A stretch of 64,000 nt of DNA from Bacteroidota bacterium (lineage in GTDB: Bacteria > Bacteroidota > Bacteroidia > Bacteroidales > JAAAOM01): contig JAAAOM010000007.1 in the NCBI GenBank assembly GCA_009908855.1, forward strand, positions 23,501 to 87,500. Reading direction: 5' to 3'. How positions within the stretch are numbered: position 1 is the first letter of the stretch; every line of letters begins with the position of its first letter. The notes below the pieces were generated by a model, which ran no database searches, was not told the DNA's origin, and saw only the letters and a program-made list of their open reading frames with translations. This document shows positions 10,070 to 19,314 of the stretch, piece by piece. Both the position numbers and the translations under genes were made by a program.

Positions 10070-12376
10070 ATGACACGTAATATTATAAGTTATATATTAT
10101 TTTTTATTATGTTTTGGGCACTGGCTTTCCAGGCTCATGCCCAACAAATCGATATTGACGGAAACTTCAGAGATGCAGAATATTATCTGTTTGAAAATCG
10201 ATACGAAAAGGCATTACCTTTTTACCTGCAACTGTATAAGGCTGATTCTACCAATTATACTGTAAATTATCGAATCGGGGAATGCTATTTCCATATATTA
10301 CGTGAACAGGATAAAGCACTGCCCTATCTTGAAAAAGCTGCTCAAAATGTAAGTCGTCGGTTTGTTAATGAAAAATACGAACAAAATGTTTCGCACATCA
10401 ATACTTACCTGATGCTTGGTGAACTTTACCAAATGAAGGAACTGTTGGGTAAAGCCTTTCAATACTATAAAAAGTACCAGAAAATATTACGTCCCAATGA
10501 GAAAGATGAGCTTGAAAAAGTAAAACAACGCATCAAATCAGTATATGTAGCCTGGGAATTACAGCAACTGTATGTGCCATATAGCGCCGTTGGTTTGGGT
10601 GATGATATTAATACCAGGCATTCCGATTATAATCCGGTGCTATCGGCAAATCAGGATGAAATGGCATACACCTCTTATTGGGAGACTACCGATGTTATAT
10701 TTTTTACCTGGAAAGAGAACGGGAAGTGGCGTAAACCCTATAATATTACAGAAATGATTGGTTCTCAGGGCGATTGCTATACCAGCGCCATAGCCCCTGA
10801 TGGCAAAACATTGTATTTGGTAAAGCAGGATTTTTACGATTCCGATTTTTATTACACTACCTACCAGGATAACAGATGGTTACCCATGAATAAAATGAGT
10901 AACCGTATCAATTCATCATCGCTTGAAACAAGTTTATTTATTTCCAACGATGGACAAACCTTGCTGTTTAGCAGCAATAGATCGGGGGGACAGGGAAATT
11001 TAGATATTTATATGTCGGAGGCAACAGAAAAAGATGATTGGGAAAAGCCCGAAAACATTGGGCCGGTTATTAATACATCGTTCGATGAAGAAGCACCGTT
11101 TTTGGTTAATAATGGCGAATTGTTGTTTTTTAGTTCAAAAGGACATCATTCAATGGGTGGCTACGACATTTTTTTTTCAACCAAAAAAGAAGACGGTACC
11201 TGGAGCAAACCTATAAATATTGGCTATCCGATTAATACATCCGGTGATGATTTGTTTTATGTTCCCTTTGGCGATGGTAACACCGGTTATTTTGTGCGCG
11301 ATTTACCAGGAGGCAATGGGTTGATGGATATTTACAAAATTGAGATACCGAAACATTTATTGTTTCAGGATAAATTGGCGGATTTTGATACGAAATATGA
11401 ATCGGGTTTTTATAATGATGTTTTCGCCGAATACACGGATGCGGAAGCAGAAAAGGATTATACCGATTCGAATGTTGTGGAAATGGTAGATAACGAACCG
11501 GTTACACTCGTTAATACCGATCGGTTTGTTAGCGGCAGTGGTGAAATAAGCCATGTTGTTAAAAAAATGGATACAACCCAATCAACAGAAAAAAACCTGC
11601 CACAAACAAAAAAGGATACCATTCAACCTGCCATTTCCAATACCGGGGAAGAATCTATTCAGGCAGATGATAATGCTAAAAAAGCTGATTTCATCCGTTT
11701 TGACGCTGATGCCGGTACCACACATGCTTCGGTAACTACTATACCGCCAACACCCCCTGTAAAAAAGGTTACAGGAGCAGGCGGGGCAGTGGTTTCGTCA
11801 AAAAAACCGGTAAATTCATCCGAAACATCCAGAGCCATTGAACCGCGCAATAACGATACATCAATATCAACCGAAGGCACCTACAATAACAAGGCGGTTA
11901 CCAATGAGAAAAGCAAAAAAGACGAACCCCGTATGCCAACCGACGCTGACACAAAGCAACCGGTTAGTTCCGGCAGCAATAATGATACTAATACTCCATC
12001 CCCGGCTAAAACAAAAGAACAGTCGGTTGTAAAACAGGCAAACAACATTCCCAAATCGAATCAAACCCGGGATGGCGCAACAATAGCAAATGCAAATGAT
12101 CATCCGGTTAAACACGCCGATGTTTCAACAAATAACGTACCTGTGTATACAGTGCAAATAATTGCCTTGCTAAACCCGGTTGAGGCAAGTTATTTCAGTC
12201 AGTTCGACAGTTTAACCGTGAGTAATGGTCATGACGGATTTACCCGATATACCATAGGTGAATATAAGGGTTATTCTGCCGCTGAACAGGCACTTAAAAA
12301 AATACATTCCAGGGGATATAAAGAAGCATTTATTCGGGATATTCGAACCATATCTAATTATAATAAAGCCCTTTAA
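10070..12376 (+). CDS. Secreted TPR + PD40 beta-propeller protein with low-complexity linker and C-terminal SPOR-like domain
   Basis: Signal peptide; PD40 blades (SNDGQTLLFSSNRSGGQGNLDIYMSEATEKDDWEKPENIGPVINTSFDEEAPF); Thr/Ser/Pro-rich linker; C-terminal VYTVQIIALLNPVEASYF...GYKEAFIRDI. Confidence 0.87.
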   Translation: MTRNIISYILFFIMFWALAFQAHAQQIDIDGNFRDAEYYLFENRYEKALPFYLQLYKADSTNYTVNYRIGECYFHILREQDKALPYLEKAAQNVSRRFVNEKYEQNVSHINTYLMLGELYQMKELLGKAFQYYKKYQKILRPNEKDELEKVKQRIKSVYVAWELQQLYVPYSAVGLGDDINTRHSDYNPVLSANQDEMAYTSYWETTDVIFFTWKENGKWRKPYNITEMIGSQGDCYTSAIAPDGKTLYLVKQDFYDSDFYYTTYQDNRWLPMNKMSNRINSSSLETSLFISNDGQTLLFSSNRSGGQGNLDIYMSEATEKDDWEKPENIGPVINTSFDEEAPFLVNNGELLFFSSKGHHSMGGYDIFFSTKKEDGTWSKPINIGYPINTSGDDLFYVPFGDGNTGYFVRDLPGGNGLMDIYKIEIPKHLLFQDKLADFDTKYESGFYNDVFAEYTDAEAEKDYTDSNVVEMVDNEPVTLVNTDRFVSGSGEISHVVKKMDTTQSTEKNLPQTKKDTIQPAISNTGEESIQADDNAKKADFIRFDADAGTTHASVTTIPPTPPVKKVTGAGGAVVSSKKPVNSSETSRAIEPRNNDTSISTEGTYNNKAVTNEKSKKDEPRMPTDADTKQPVSSGSNNDTNTPSPAKTKEQSVVKQANNIPKSNQTRDGATIANANDHPVKHADVSTNNVPVYTVQIIALLNPVEASYFSQFDSLTVSNGHDGFTRYTIGEYKGYSAAEQALKKIHSRGYKEAFIRDIRTISNYNKAL

Positions 12377-12378
12377 CA

Positions 12379-12903
12379 ATGTCTGAAGAAATTAGAATTC
12401 GTGCATTGGAACCCGAGGACATTGATCGCTTGTATCAATGGGAAAATGATACGAATATATGGCAGGTAAGCAACACGCTAACCCCATTTTCCAGGCATGT
12501 CATCACGCAATATGTGCAAAATGCACACCTTGATATATATCAAACCAGGCAGCTAAGGCTAATGATCGATCTCCATTCAGAAGAAAAAACCGAAACAATC
12601 GGTGCTATTGACCTGTTCGATTTTGACCCTTTTCACAACCGTGCCGGTGTGGGTATATTAATCAAAAATTCTGACCATCGAAACAAGGGATTTGCATCCG
12701 AAGCGCTTTCCCTGTTTATCAATTATGCGTTCCATACACTTCAGCTTCACCAGCTTTATTGCAACATCGATGAAACCAATGATGCCAGTATGAGACTATT
12801 CGAAAAACACAATTTTGAGCGGATAGGCAAAAAACGGGATTGGATTAAAACCAATAACGGTTATATCGATGAATATATCTATCAACTTATCAACAATTTA
12901 TAG
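12379..12903 (+). CDS. GNAT family N-acetyltransferase (RimJ/RimL or SpeG-like)
   Basis: IRALEPEDIDRLYQWEND..., GVGILIKNSDHRNKGFASEALSLFINYAF, NDASMRLFEKHNFERIG. Confidence 0.9.
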   Translation: MSEEIRIRALEPEDIDRLYQWENDTNIWQVSNTLTPFSRHVITQYVQNAHLDIYQTRQLRLMIDLHSEEKTETIGAIDLFDFDPFHNRAGVGILIKNSDHRNKGFASEALSLFINYAFHTLQLHQLYCNIDETNDASMRLFEKHNFERIGKKRDWIKTNNGYIDEYIYQLINNL

Positions 12904-12988
12904 TGCATAATTAATTTTTTTGTTCCTGAAAAAGTTTGTAACTTAATTCTGGTTAGGTAAAAAGGAGTTAACCTGCATTGCATTAGGA

Positions 12989-14815
12989 ATGAATTATAGG
13001 ATTTTCATATACGTTTGGCTGTTTTTTCTGAGCCACATTATCACTTATGCACAGTTTGAAGATGATAGCTCCATCGAATCTGTGCTTGAAAAATCGGAGC
13101 TTAAAAAGTTTAACAAAAGCAATGAACATATTGCCAAGGCTGATGAATTGATCACCGAAGCCAATGAAACTTATGTTGATGTTTATGAACAGCAGCAACA
13201 AAACGATACTTCAGATAAAAAAGTAAAAAAGGAAATTGACAAGCTATTGGAAGAGGCCACTTCCCTTCAGATAAAATCATTTAAAGCATTTAAAAAGGGA
13301 TTTGATATACAATATGAATTGCTGAAAGATGTGATAACATCCTTTTGGGAGATAAATCCCGGGTTAAAAGAAGATTTGGTGGCAGCCAGGGAAAGTGAAG
13401 AATTGGCCCTCGATTACAAAGGCCAGGCACAGAGCATAGAAAGTGCTTCAGATAAAATGGAACAAAGAAGCGAGGCACAACAATTGATGGAGGCCATGAA
13501 CTATTATAAAGTGTCGTTGAATGAGCTGAAAAACGCCCTTTTTATCGTTTACGGCCTTGAAACACCCTCAACTGCCGACACATACCCGGTTTCCGAATAT
13601 GATCAGGAGCAGGAAACAGAACCAACCCCTGATCAGGATACTACACCGGTTGAAACCATCCCTGCTGATAATACCAACTTTGATGCATCAGCCATCCCCG
13701 ATTCCGTTCTTGTTAACGATGAATTATTGAATATTTATCTAAGGTTGCAGGAGGACGATTCCTATAACATTTCCGATAGTGTAAAACATTACATGACCAA
13801 TAATTATTCCTGGGGCCAGATTCGCGGACGTTGGTATGAATATTTGTTAAGCGCTGATCCTGTACAAACCAAACAAACCAAACAACCGGTGCCCGCACAG
13901 GAAACAACATTGCATGAACCTGAATACCCGGAAGTAATGGAACCAAACGCACATCTCGAGTTGAAACAAACCACTCCCCCGGATGAAAAAGACTATTACA
14001 TCCAACTCCCGGCTGATCAAAAACCGCTTTCACAATCAACCCTGCAGGGATTGTATTACGGTGGTAAAGAAGTGAAAATGAAAAGAGAAAGTGGCAATTA
14101 CATATATACCATTAGTATTTTCGATACATTTCAGGATGCTGAAGACTATAAGAAGGTCGTTGGGCTAACAGAAGGCGTTATTTTGGCCTACGATCATAAA
14201 CAGACACATACTGATAAAACGCTCACCACCAATGAAAAAACTAAAACAAACATAACTCAGTCTGCCGGCTCAGAAAAAAGGCCACTACCAACTGAAAATA
14301 TTTTATTTTATGTGCAAATAGCTGCGAGTAAAGTACCATTATCAATCGATTACCTGGATGAAAAATACAAAGGCGATAAAATAGTTCATGTCAGGAACGA
14401 AGAGGGGTGGTTTAAATACCAGTTGGGAGGCACAAAATATTACTATAAAGCACAGAGTATATTGCGAAGTACCGGTATTAATGAAGCATTTATTGTGGCT
14501 TATGAAAACGGAGAACTGCGCAACCTGGTGGATGCACGTGAGCAGATGGAACAACGCAACCAATCATCATTACCAAAAGATATGCGTTTTGCCGTTCAAC
14601 TGGCGGCCAGCAAGCAACCGTTGTCGAAAAATGTAATCAGCAATATTTACAACGGACGGTTTCCGGTTAATATGGTTATTGAAAACGGATGGTATAAATA
14701 TCAGATTATGGCCGGCAATTCGTATGAAAATGCCGAACAAATAAGGCAATCAACAAATGTTAAAGGAGCCTTTATTGTAGGCTATGCCAATGGAGAAAAG
14801 AAATTATTGTATTAA
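12989..14815 (+). CDS. Secreted protein with helical N-terminus and three SPOR-like C-terminal repeats
   Basis: Signal peptide; repeated YYIQLPADQKPLS / FYVQIAASKVPLS / FAVQLAASKQPLS units, each ending in EAFIVAYENGE-type motifs. Confidence 0.75.
   Translation: MNYRIFIYVWLFFLSHIITYAQFEDDSSIESVLEKSELKKFNKSNEHIAKADELITEANETYVDVYEQQQQNDTSDKKVKKEIDKLLEEATSLQIKSFKAFKKGFDIQYELLKDVITSFWEINPGLKEDLVAARESEELALDYKGQAQSIESASDKMEQRSEAQQLMEAMNYYKVSLNELKNALFIVYGLETPSTADTYPVSEYDQEQETEPTPDQDTTPVETIPADNTNFDASAIPDSVLVNDELLNIYLRLQEDDSYNISDSVKHYMTNNYSWGQIRGRWYEYLLSADPVQTKQTKQPVPAQETTLHEPEYPEVMEPNAHLELKQTTPPDEKDYYIQLPADQKPLSQSTLQGLYYGGKEVKMKRESGNYIYTISIFDTFQDAEDYKKVVGLTEGVILAYDHKQTHTDKTLTTNEKTKTNITQSAGSEKRPLPTENILFYVQIAASKVPLSIDYLDEKYKGDKIVHVRNEEGWFKYQLGGTKYYYKAQSILRSTGINEAFIVAYENGELRNLVDAREQMEQRNQSSLPKDMRFAVQLAASKQPLSKNVISNIYNGRFPVNMVIENGWYKYQIMAGNSYENAEQIRQSTNVKGAFIVGYANGEKKLLY
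13994..14812 (+). repeat. Three SPOR-like protein repeats
   Basis: YYIQLPADQKPLS, FYVQIAASKVPLS and FAVQLAASKQPLS, starting near 13994, 14305 and 14582. Confidence 0.7.
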
Positions 14816-14839
14816 CTTATCTATAAAAACACTGGTTAT

Positions 14840-15625
14840 ATGAAAAAATATGTTAAACCCTTCATGCAAAAAACAGGACTATCGATAATGATGGTCCTGC
14901 TGATGTTTTCCTGCGTCTCGCAGAAAAATGTTAAAATCCTGCAGGAAAAAGCGAACAAAGAACTAACGACCCAGTTCGAGAATCAAAAAAAGATAACCTA
15001 TCGATTGCAGGTGGGGGATCAGCTCTATATTAAAATTTATAGTGTAGACCCCAAAACGGCCAAATTCTTTCAAACTGATTTTCCTTCTCTCATGAACCCC
15101 ACTTATTTATATTTAAATAGCTATAAGGTTGATGAATTTGGATACATCAATTTCTCGTTCGTTGATAAAATGTATGTAAAAGGATTAAGTATTATCGAAT
15201 GCAAAGACCTGATACAAAAAACACTTAACGAATATTTTAAAGACGCCACTGTGCATGTGAAGCTCGTTAATTACCAGGTTTCTGTATTGGGAGAAGTAAA
15301 TAGCCCGGGAACCTTTACAGTTGATGACGAAAGCATTGACCTTTTCCAGGCACTGGGCAGAGCGGGCGGAACAACTGATTTCGGCAACTTAAAACAAGTA
15401 AAAATCGTTCGGCAGGTGCCGGAAGGCTCGCAGATTCATTTGATAGACCTAACGGATAACCGCGTTTTACAATCCGACTATTTTTACCTAATGCCAAATG
15501 ACATAGTTTACATTGAGCCCAGGGCAGGAAAAGCATTTGTGCAGACAAACTTCCCGTATGGACTTATATTGTCGGTTATAGGTAGTGCAGCCATATTTTT
15601 AAATCTATTTGACGTTCAGTTTTGA
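14840..15625 (+). CDS. Polysaccharide biosynthesis/export lipoprotein (Wza-like, Poly_export + SLBB)
   Basis: Lipobox-like MVLLMFSC; YRLQVGDQLYIKIYSVDP; SVLGEVNSPGTFTVDDESIDLFQALGRAGGTTDFGNLKQVKIVRQ; C-terminal TM helix. Confidence 0.92.
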   Translation: MKKYVKPFMQKTGLSIMMVLLMFSCVSQKNVKILQEKANKELTTQFENQKKITYRLQVGDQLYIKIYSVDPKTAKFFQTDFPSLMNPTYLYLNSYKVDEFGYINFSFVDKMYVKGLSIIECKDLIQKTLNEYFKDATVHVKLVNYQVSVLGEVNSPGTFTVDDESIDLFQALGRAGGTTDFGNLKQVKIVRQVPEGSQIHLIDLTDNRVLQSDYFYLMPNDIVYIEPRAGKAFVQTNFPYGLILSVIGSAAIFLNLFDVQF

Positions 15626-18024
15626 TCGAGAATAAAGAACATATCATAAACGAATCAGACAGCTTTGATTTTAAAAGATTGTTTCATCAGATCGTAAAAA
15701 ACTGGTACTTTTTTGTCGTATCCGTATTTCTCGGGCTAATTGCAGCCTATCTGGTTATTCAGTATTCATCGCCCAAATATCAGGTATCTGCCAATATATT
15801 GGTACAGGATGAGCAAAACCCGGTGCAGCGTGAATTGCTTGAGATGAGCAATTTAACATCAGGTTCCGGCAAGGTTGACAATGAGCTGGGCATTTTAAAA
15901 TCCCGTTCGTTAATGAAACATACCATTGAACGTATGGATTATGATGTGTTTTATTACAAAAACACCCGTTTTGGATACCGGGAAATATACCGCGATGCAC
16001 CATTTGAAATCGACCTTGTGAAATTGAATCATTATGTGGTTAATACCAAATGTAATTTGCACTATTTAAGTCCTAATCAAGTGCTCCTTCAAGCCAGTGT
16101 TAAAAAAGCGCTTGTTTTTTCCCCCATGGTTGAACGTATTGTTGAACAAACAGAGGATTATAAGTATATCGATACGGTGAACGTGGGTGATACCGTTGCA
16201 GGTACGTTTGGCACATTTATCATTCAACCCAATTTATTCAATTTCATGCCCGAAAAGCTGAAACAGCAATATGCTTTTCAGTTTAATACCGATAATTATT
16301 TAAAAGGTACATTTAACCAGTTGTCTTTTAGTCCGAAACAAAATTCATCCATTATAACAGCCCGTTTGGCAGGCGAAAACCCCGAGAGGCTGGTGGAGTT
16401 TTTAAATACCTATTTGCAATTATATCTGCAAAAAGGCGTGCAGAAAAAAAACAGGGTGGCCCATGCTACCATTCAGTTTATTAACGAACAACTGGAGCAG
16501 GTATCCGATTCATTATCCATTTCTGAAGATGAGCTGGAAGCATTTCAGAGTGAAAACAAGTTACTGAATATCGATTTTCAGGCCCAGCAGATGTATGGAA
16601 ATATAGAAAGCCTGCACCAGGAAAAGCAAAAGATAAACCTGAGGCTTGAATATTACAGTTACCTGAAAAAATATATCCAGAACAATGAAACACCCAAAGA
16701 TGTGGTTGCGCCTTCATCTATGAATTTTCATGAACCTTTATTATCATCGCTCATTTTGCAGTTAACCGAATTATCTGCCGAACGCAAGGAGATGATGTAT
16801 AATACCAAAAAAACCAATCCTTATCTGGCCACCATCAATCGTAAGATTGAAGATGTTAAACATGCGTTGATTGAAAATCTCGAAAGTTCAATACAAACAT
16901 CATCCATGACCCTGGAACAAATTAATACACAAATAGCCCAAACCAGTAGCGAGTTTACCGAATTACCCAGTGAACAACGGCGCTTGTTGTCTATGAAAAG
17001 AGATTTTGAGTTGAATAACGAGCTTTATAATTTTCTGCTAAAAAAGCGTTCTGAAATGCAAATTGCCAGGGCATCCAATCTGCCATCCAACGAAATAATT
17101 GATAATGCTTCATTGGATGCGGTCATTAAAATAGCTCCGAATACCAGACAAATTTATATGGTCGCGCTAGTGCTTGCTTTGTTCCTGCCCGGAGCCATCA
17201 TATATTTACGGGATGTCCTTAATAATAAAATTAGCGAAAGAGATGACATTAGCAAGATTACCAATTATCCTGTCATTGGCCAGATATTTCATCATAAACT
17301 ACAGACCGAAAATATTTTTAAAGATCAACCTACCTCGCAGATAACAGATTCGTTTCGCTCCATCCGCACGAATTTTCAGTTTTTCGAAAAGAAAAACAAA
17401 GCCAATATTATTCAAATAACATCATCACTTACCAAAGAAGGCAAAAGTTTTGTTTCCTTAAATTTAGCCCAGGCCTTTGCTACCAATAAACGAAAAACCA
17501 TTTTACTTGATTTTGACCTGCGCAAAGCCAGAATAAAGGATTATGCCGATTTGAAATCAAATAAAGGATTAAGTTTGTTTTTAAGTGAACATGGCCAGGT
17601 GAGGGATATGATTGAGAAAACCGACAATCCTTACCTGGATATAATTCCTGCCGGGCCCATACCACCCAATCCAACAGAGTTGGTGGAAAGTGATAAAACA
17701 GCCGAGCTGATGGAATATTTACGTCAGCATTATCAATATATCTTTTTGGACACCCCGCCAATCAGTTCCATTTCTGATGCGTACATATTAACGAAATATG
17801 CCGATATAAATTTATTTGTGGTGCGCAATAATTATACACCCAAAAAATTGTTTGAGTCGGTTATTAGAGATATCGAACTCAGAAAAATACCGGTTCACTT
17901 AATTATTAATGATATACAGATACAAAGCGGTCGTTATTACGGATATTATCGTCCATATCGCTACGAAGCCAAACCTAAGTCCTTCACCCAAAATGTAAAA
18001 AATGTTATATTCAGCAATAACTAA
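15622..18024 (+). CDS. Wzc-like chain-length determinant / tyrosine kinase (TTG start overlapping upstream stop)
   Basis: Wzz-type N-terminus with two TMs, GNVR-like region, BY-kinase domain (ITSSLTKEGKSFVSLNLAQAFATNKRKTILLDFDLRKARI), Tyr-rich C-terminus (GRYYGYYRPYRYE). Confidence 0.92.
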   Translation: MIENKEHIINESDSFDFKRLFHQIVKNWYFFVVSVFLGLIAAYLVIQYSSPKYQVSANILVQDEQNPVQRELLEMSNLTSGSGKVDNELGILKSRSLMKHTIERMDYDVFYYKNTRFGYREIYRDAPFEIDLVKLNHYVVNTKCNLHYLSPNQVLLQASVKKALVFSPMVERIVEQTEDYKYIDTVNVGDTVAGTFGTFIIQPNLFNFMPEKLKQQYAFQFNTDNYLKGTFNQLSFSPKQNSSIITARLAGENPERLVEFLNTYLQLYLQKGVQKKNRVAHATIQFINEQLEQVSDSLSISEDELEAFQSENKLLNIDFQAQQMYGNIESLHQEKQKINLRLEYYSYLKKYIQNNETPKDVVAPSSMNFHEPLLSSLILQLTELSAERKEMMYNTKKTNPYLATINRKIEDVKHALIENLESSIQTSSMTLEQINTQIAQTSSEFTELPSEQRRLLSMKRDFELNNELYNFLLKKRSEMQIARASNLPSNEIIDNASLDAVIKIAPNTRQIYMVALVLALFLPGAIIYLRDVLNNKISERDDISKITNYPVIGQIFHHKLQTENIFKDQPTSQITDSFRSIRTNFQFFEKKNKANIIQITSSLTKEGKSFVSLNLAQAFATNKRKTILLDFDLRKARIKDYADLKSNKGLSLFLSEHGQVRDMIEKTDNPYLDIIPAGPIPPNPTELVESDKTAELMEYLRQHYQYIFLDTPPISSISDAYILTKYADINLFVVRNNYTPKKLFESVIRDIELRKIPVHLIINDIQIQSGRYYGYYRPYRYEAKPKSFTQNVKNVIFSNN

Positions 18025-18040
18025 TGCTGTTCATGGAATG

Positions 18041-18499
18041 TCATAACTCCTTAAAATCTGGAATGGCCTTGAGATAACTTACCTTGTGCGCGGCAAAATC
18101 AGCATAACAGCAATAATGATTCAGTCCGTTTGAGACCAATAAATACTTCACCTTAAAATGGAAATTATATTGAATAATCTGGTCGAAAGTTTTTTGACTG
18201 ACCGATACCTCCGGCGCTTTACATTCGGCCAATAAAACAGCCTCTTTTTGATGATTAAAACAAACAATATCGCTGCGTTTAACACGGGTATTCACTTTTA
18301 GTTGATACTCCAGGGCAATCAATCCCTGCGGAAAATTTTTGTCCTGCATTAAATAACAAGCCAGGTGTTGACGCACCCATTCTTCAGGCGTGAGGGCAAC
18401 CCATTTCTTTCTGAATTCGTCGAAAATAAGATCACTGGCAGCACTGGATTTTATTTTAAAATCATAAACCGGGAAATTTAAATTGGTCATAATTTCCAT
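18041..18499 (-). CDS. Stand-alone type I restriction R-protein N-terminal-like (HSDR_N_2-type) PD-(D/E)XK domain protein
   Basis: RSDIVCFNHQKEAVLLAECKAPEVSVSQKTFDQIIQYN motif; only 152 aa, no helicase. Confidence 0.75.
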   Translation of the reverse strand: MEIMTNLNFPVYDFKIKSSAASDLIFDEFRKKWVALTPEEWVRQHLACYLMQDKNFPQGLIALEYQLKVNTRVKRSDIVCFNHQKEAVLLAECKAPEVSVSQKTFDQIIQYNFHFKVKYLLVSNGLNHYCCYADFAAHKVSYLKAIPDFKEL

Positions 18500-18540
18500 A
18501 TATTTATCTTAGCAAAGATATTCAGAACTACATAAAAATT

Positions 18541-19314
18541 GTGAAATCGAAAACGGACATAGTAAAAGATTGGTTGCCTCGGTATACGCATAATCCGTTG
18601 GATAAATTTGGTGAATACATCCTGCTCACCAATTTTAACGACTACCTGGAGAAGTTTGCCGAGTGGAATGAGGTGGAAATTATTGAACGTAAAGCCAATA
18701 TGCCCTGTGCAACAGCCAAGGGTATAACCATGATCAATTTTGGGATGGGTAGTGCCAATGCCGCAACTATTATGGACTTGTTAACAGCCATTATGCCCAA
18801 GGCTGTTTTATTCCTCGGGAAATGCGGAGGCCTGAAAAGAAAAAACAACCTGGGCGACCTTATTTTGCCGATTGCCGCTATAAGAAACGACGGAACCTCC
18901 AACGATTATCTGCCCCCTGAAGTGCCGGCATTACCCGCATTTAACCTGCAAAGGGCCGTATCATCAACCATCCGTAATTTTGGTCATGATTACTGGACCG
19001 GGACCGTTTTTACTACCAATAGGCGGGTATGGGAGCATGATGATCAATTCAAAGAGTATCTTTATACTACCCGGGCCATGGCCATTGATATGGAAACGGC
19101 TACCTTGTTCACAGTGGGGTTTGCCAACGAAATTCCTTGTGGTGCATTGCTATTGGTGTCCGATCAACCCATGATATCAACCGGCATTAAAACGGCTGAG
19201 AGCGATCAGGCCGTGACATTAAAATTCCGGGATGCCCATTTAAAAATTGGCATCTATTCCCTGATAGAATTGCTGAATAACGGAAAATCCGTTAAACATT
19301 TACGATTTGCATAA
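18541..19314 (+). CDS. AMP nucleosidase / nucleoside phosphorylase family (GTG start)
   Basis: GMGSANAATIMDLLTAIMPKAVLFLGKCGGLK; AIDMETATLFTVGFANEIPCGALLLVSDQP. Confidence 0.9.
   Translation: MKSKTDIVKDWLPRYTHNPLDKFGEYILLTNFNDYLEKFAEWNEVEIIERKANMPCATAKGITMINFGMGSANAATIMDLLTAIMPKAVLFLGKCGGLKRKNNLGDLILPIAAIRNDGTSNDYLPPEVPALPAFNLQRAVSSTIRNFGHDYWTGTVFTTNRRVWEHDDQFKEYLYTTRAMAIDMETATLFTVGFANEIPCGALLLVSDQPMISTGIKTAESDQAVTLKFRDAHLKIGIYSLIELLNNGKSVKHLRFA

Noticed and set aside
13860-13885. Short CAAACCAAACAAACCAAACAA tandem-like stretch
   Set aside because: Encodes a low-complexity QTKQTKQP linker within a gene; ordinary linker repeat with little evidence of function.
18041-18499. Restriction-modification or defence system
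   Set aside because: Only a stand-alone HSDR_N-like domain; no methylase, specificity subunit, helicase or other defence gene nearby.
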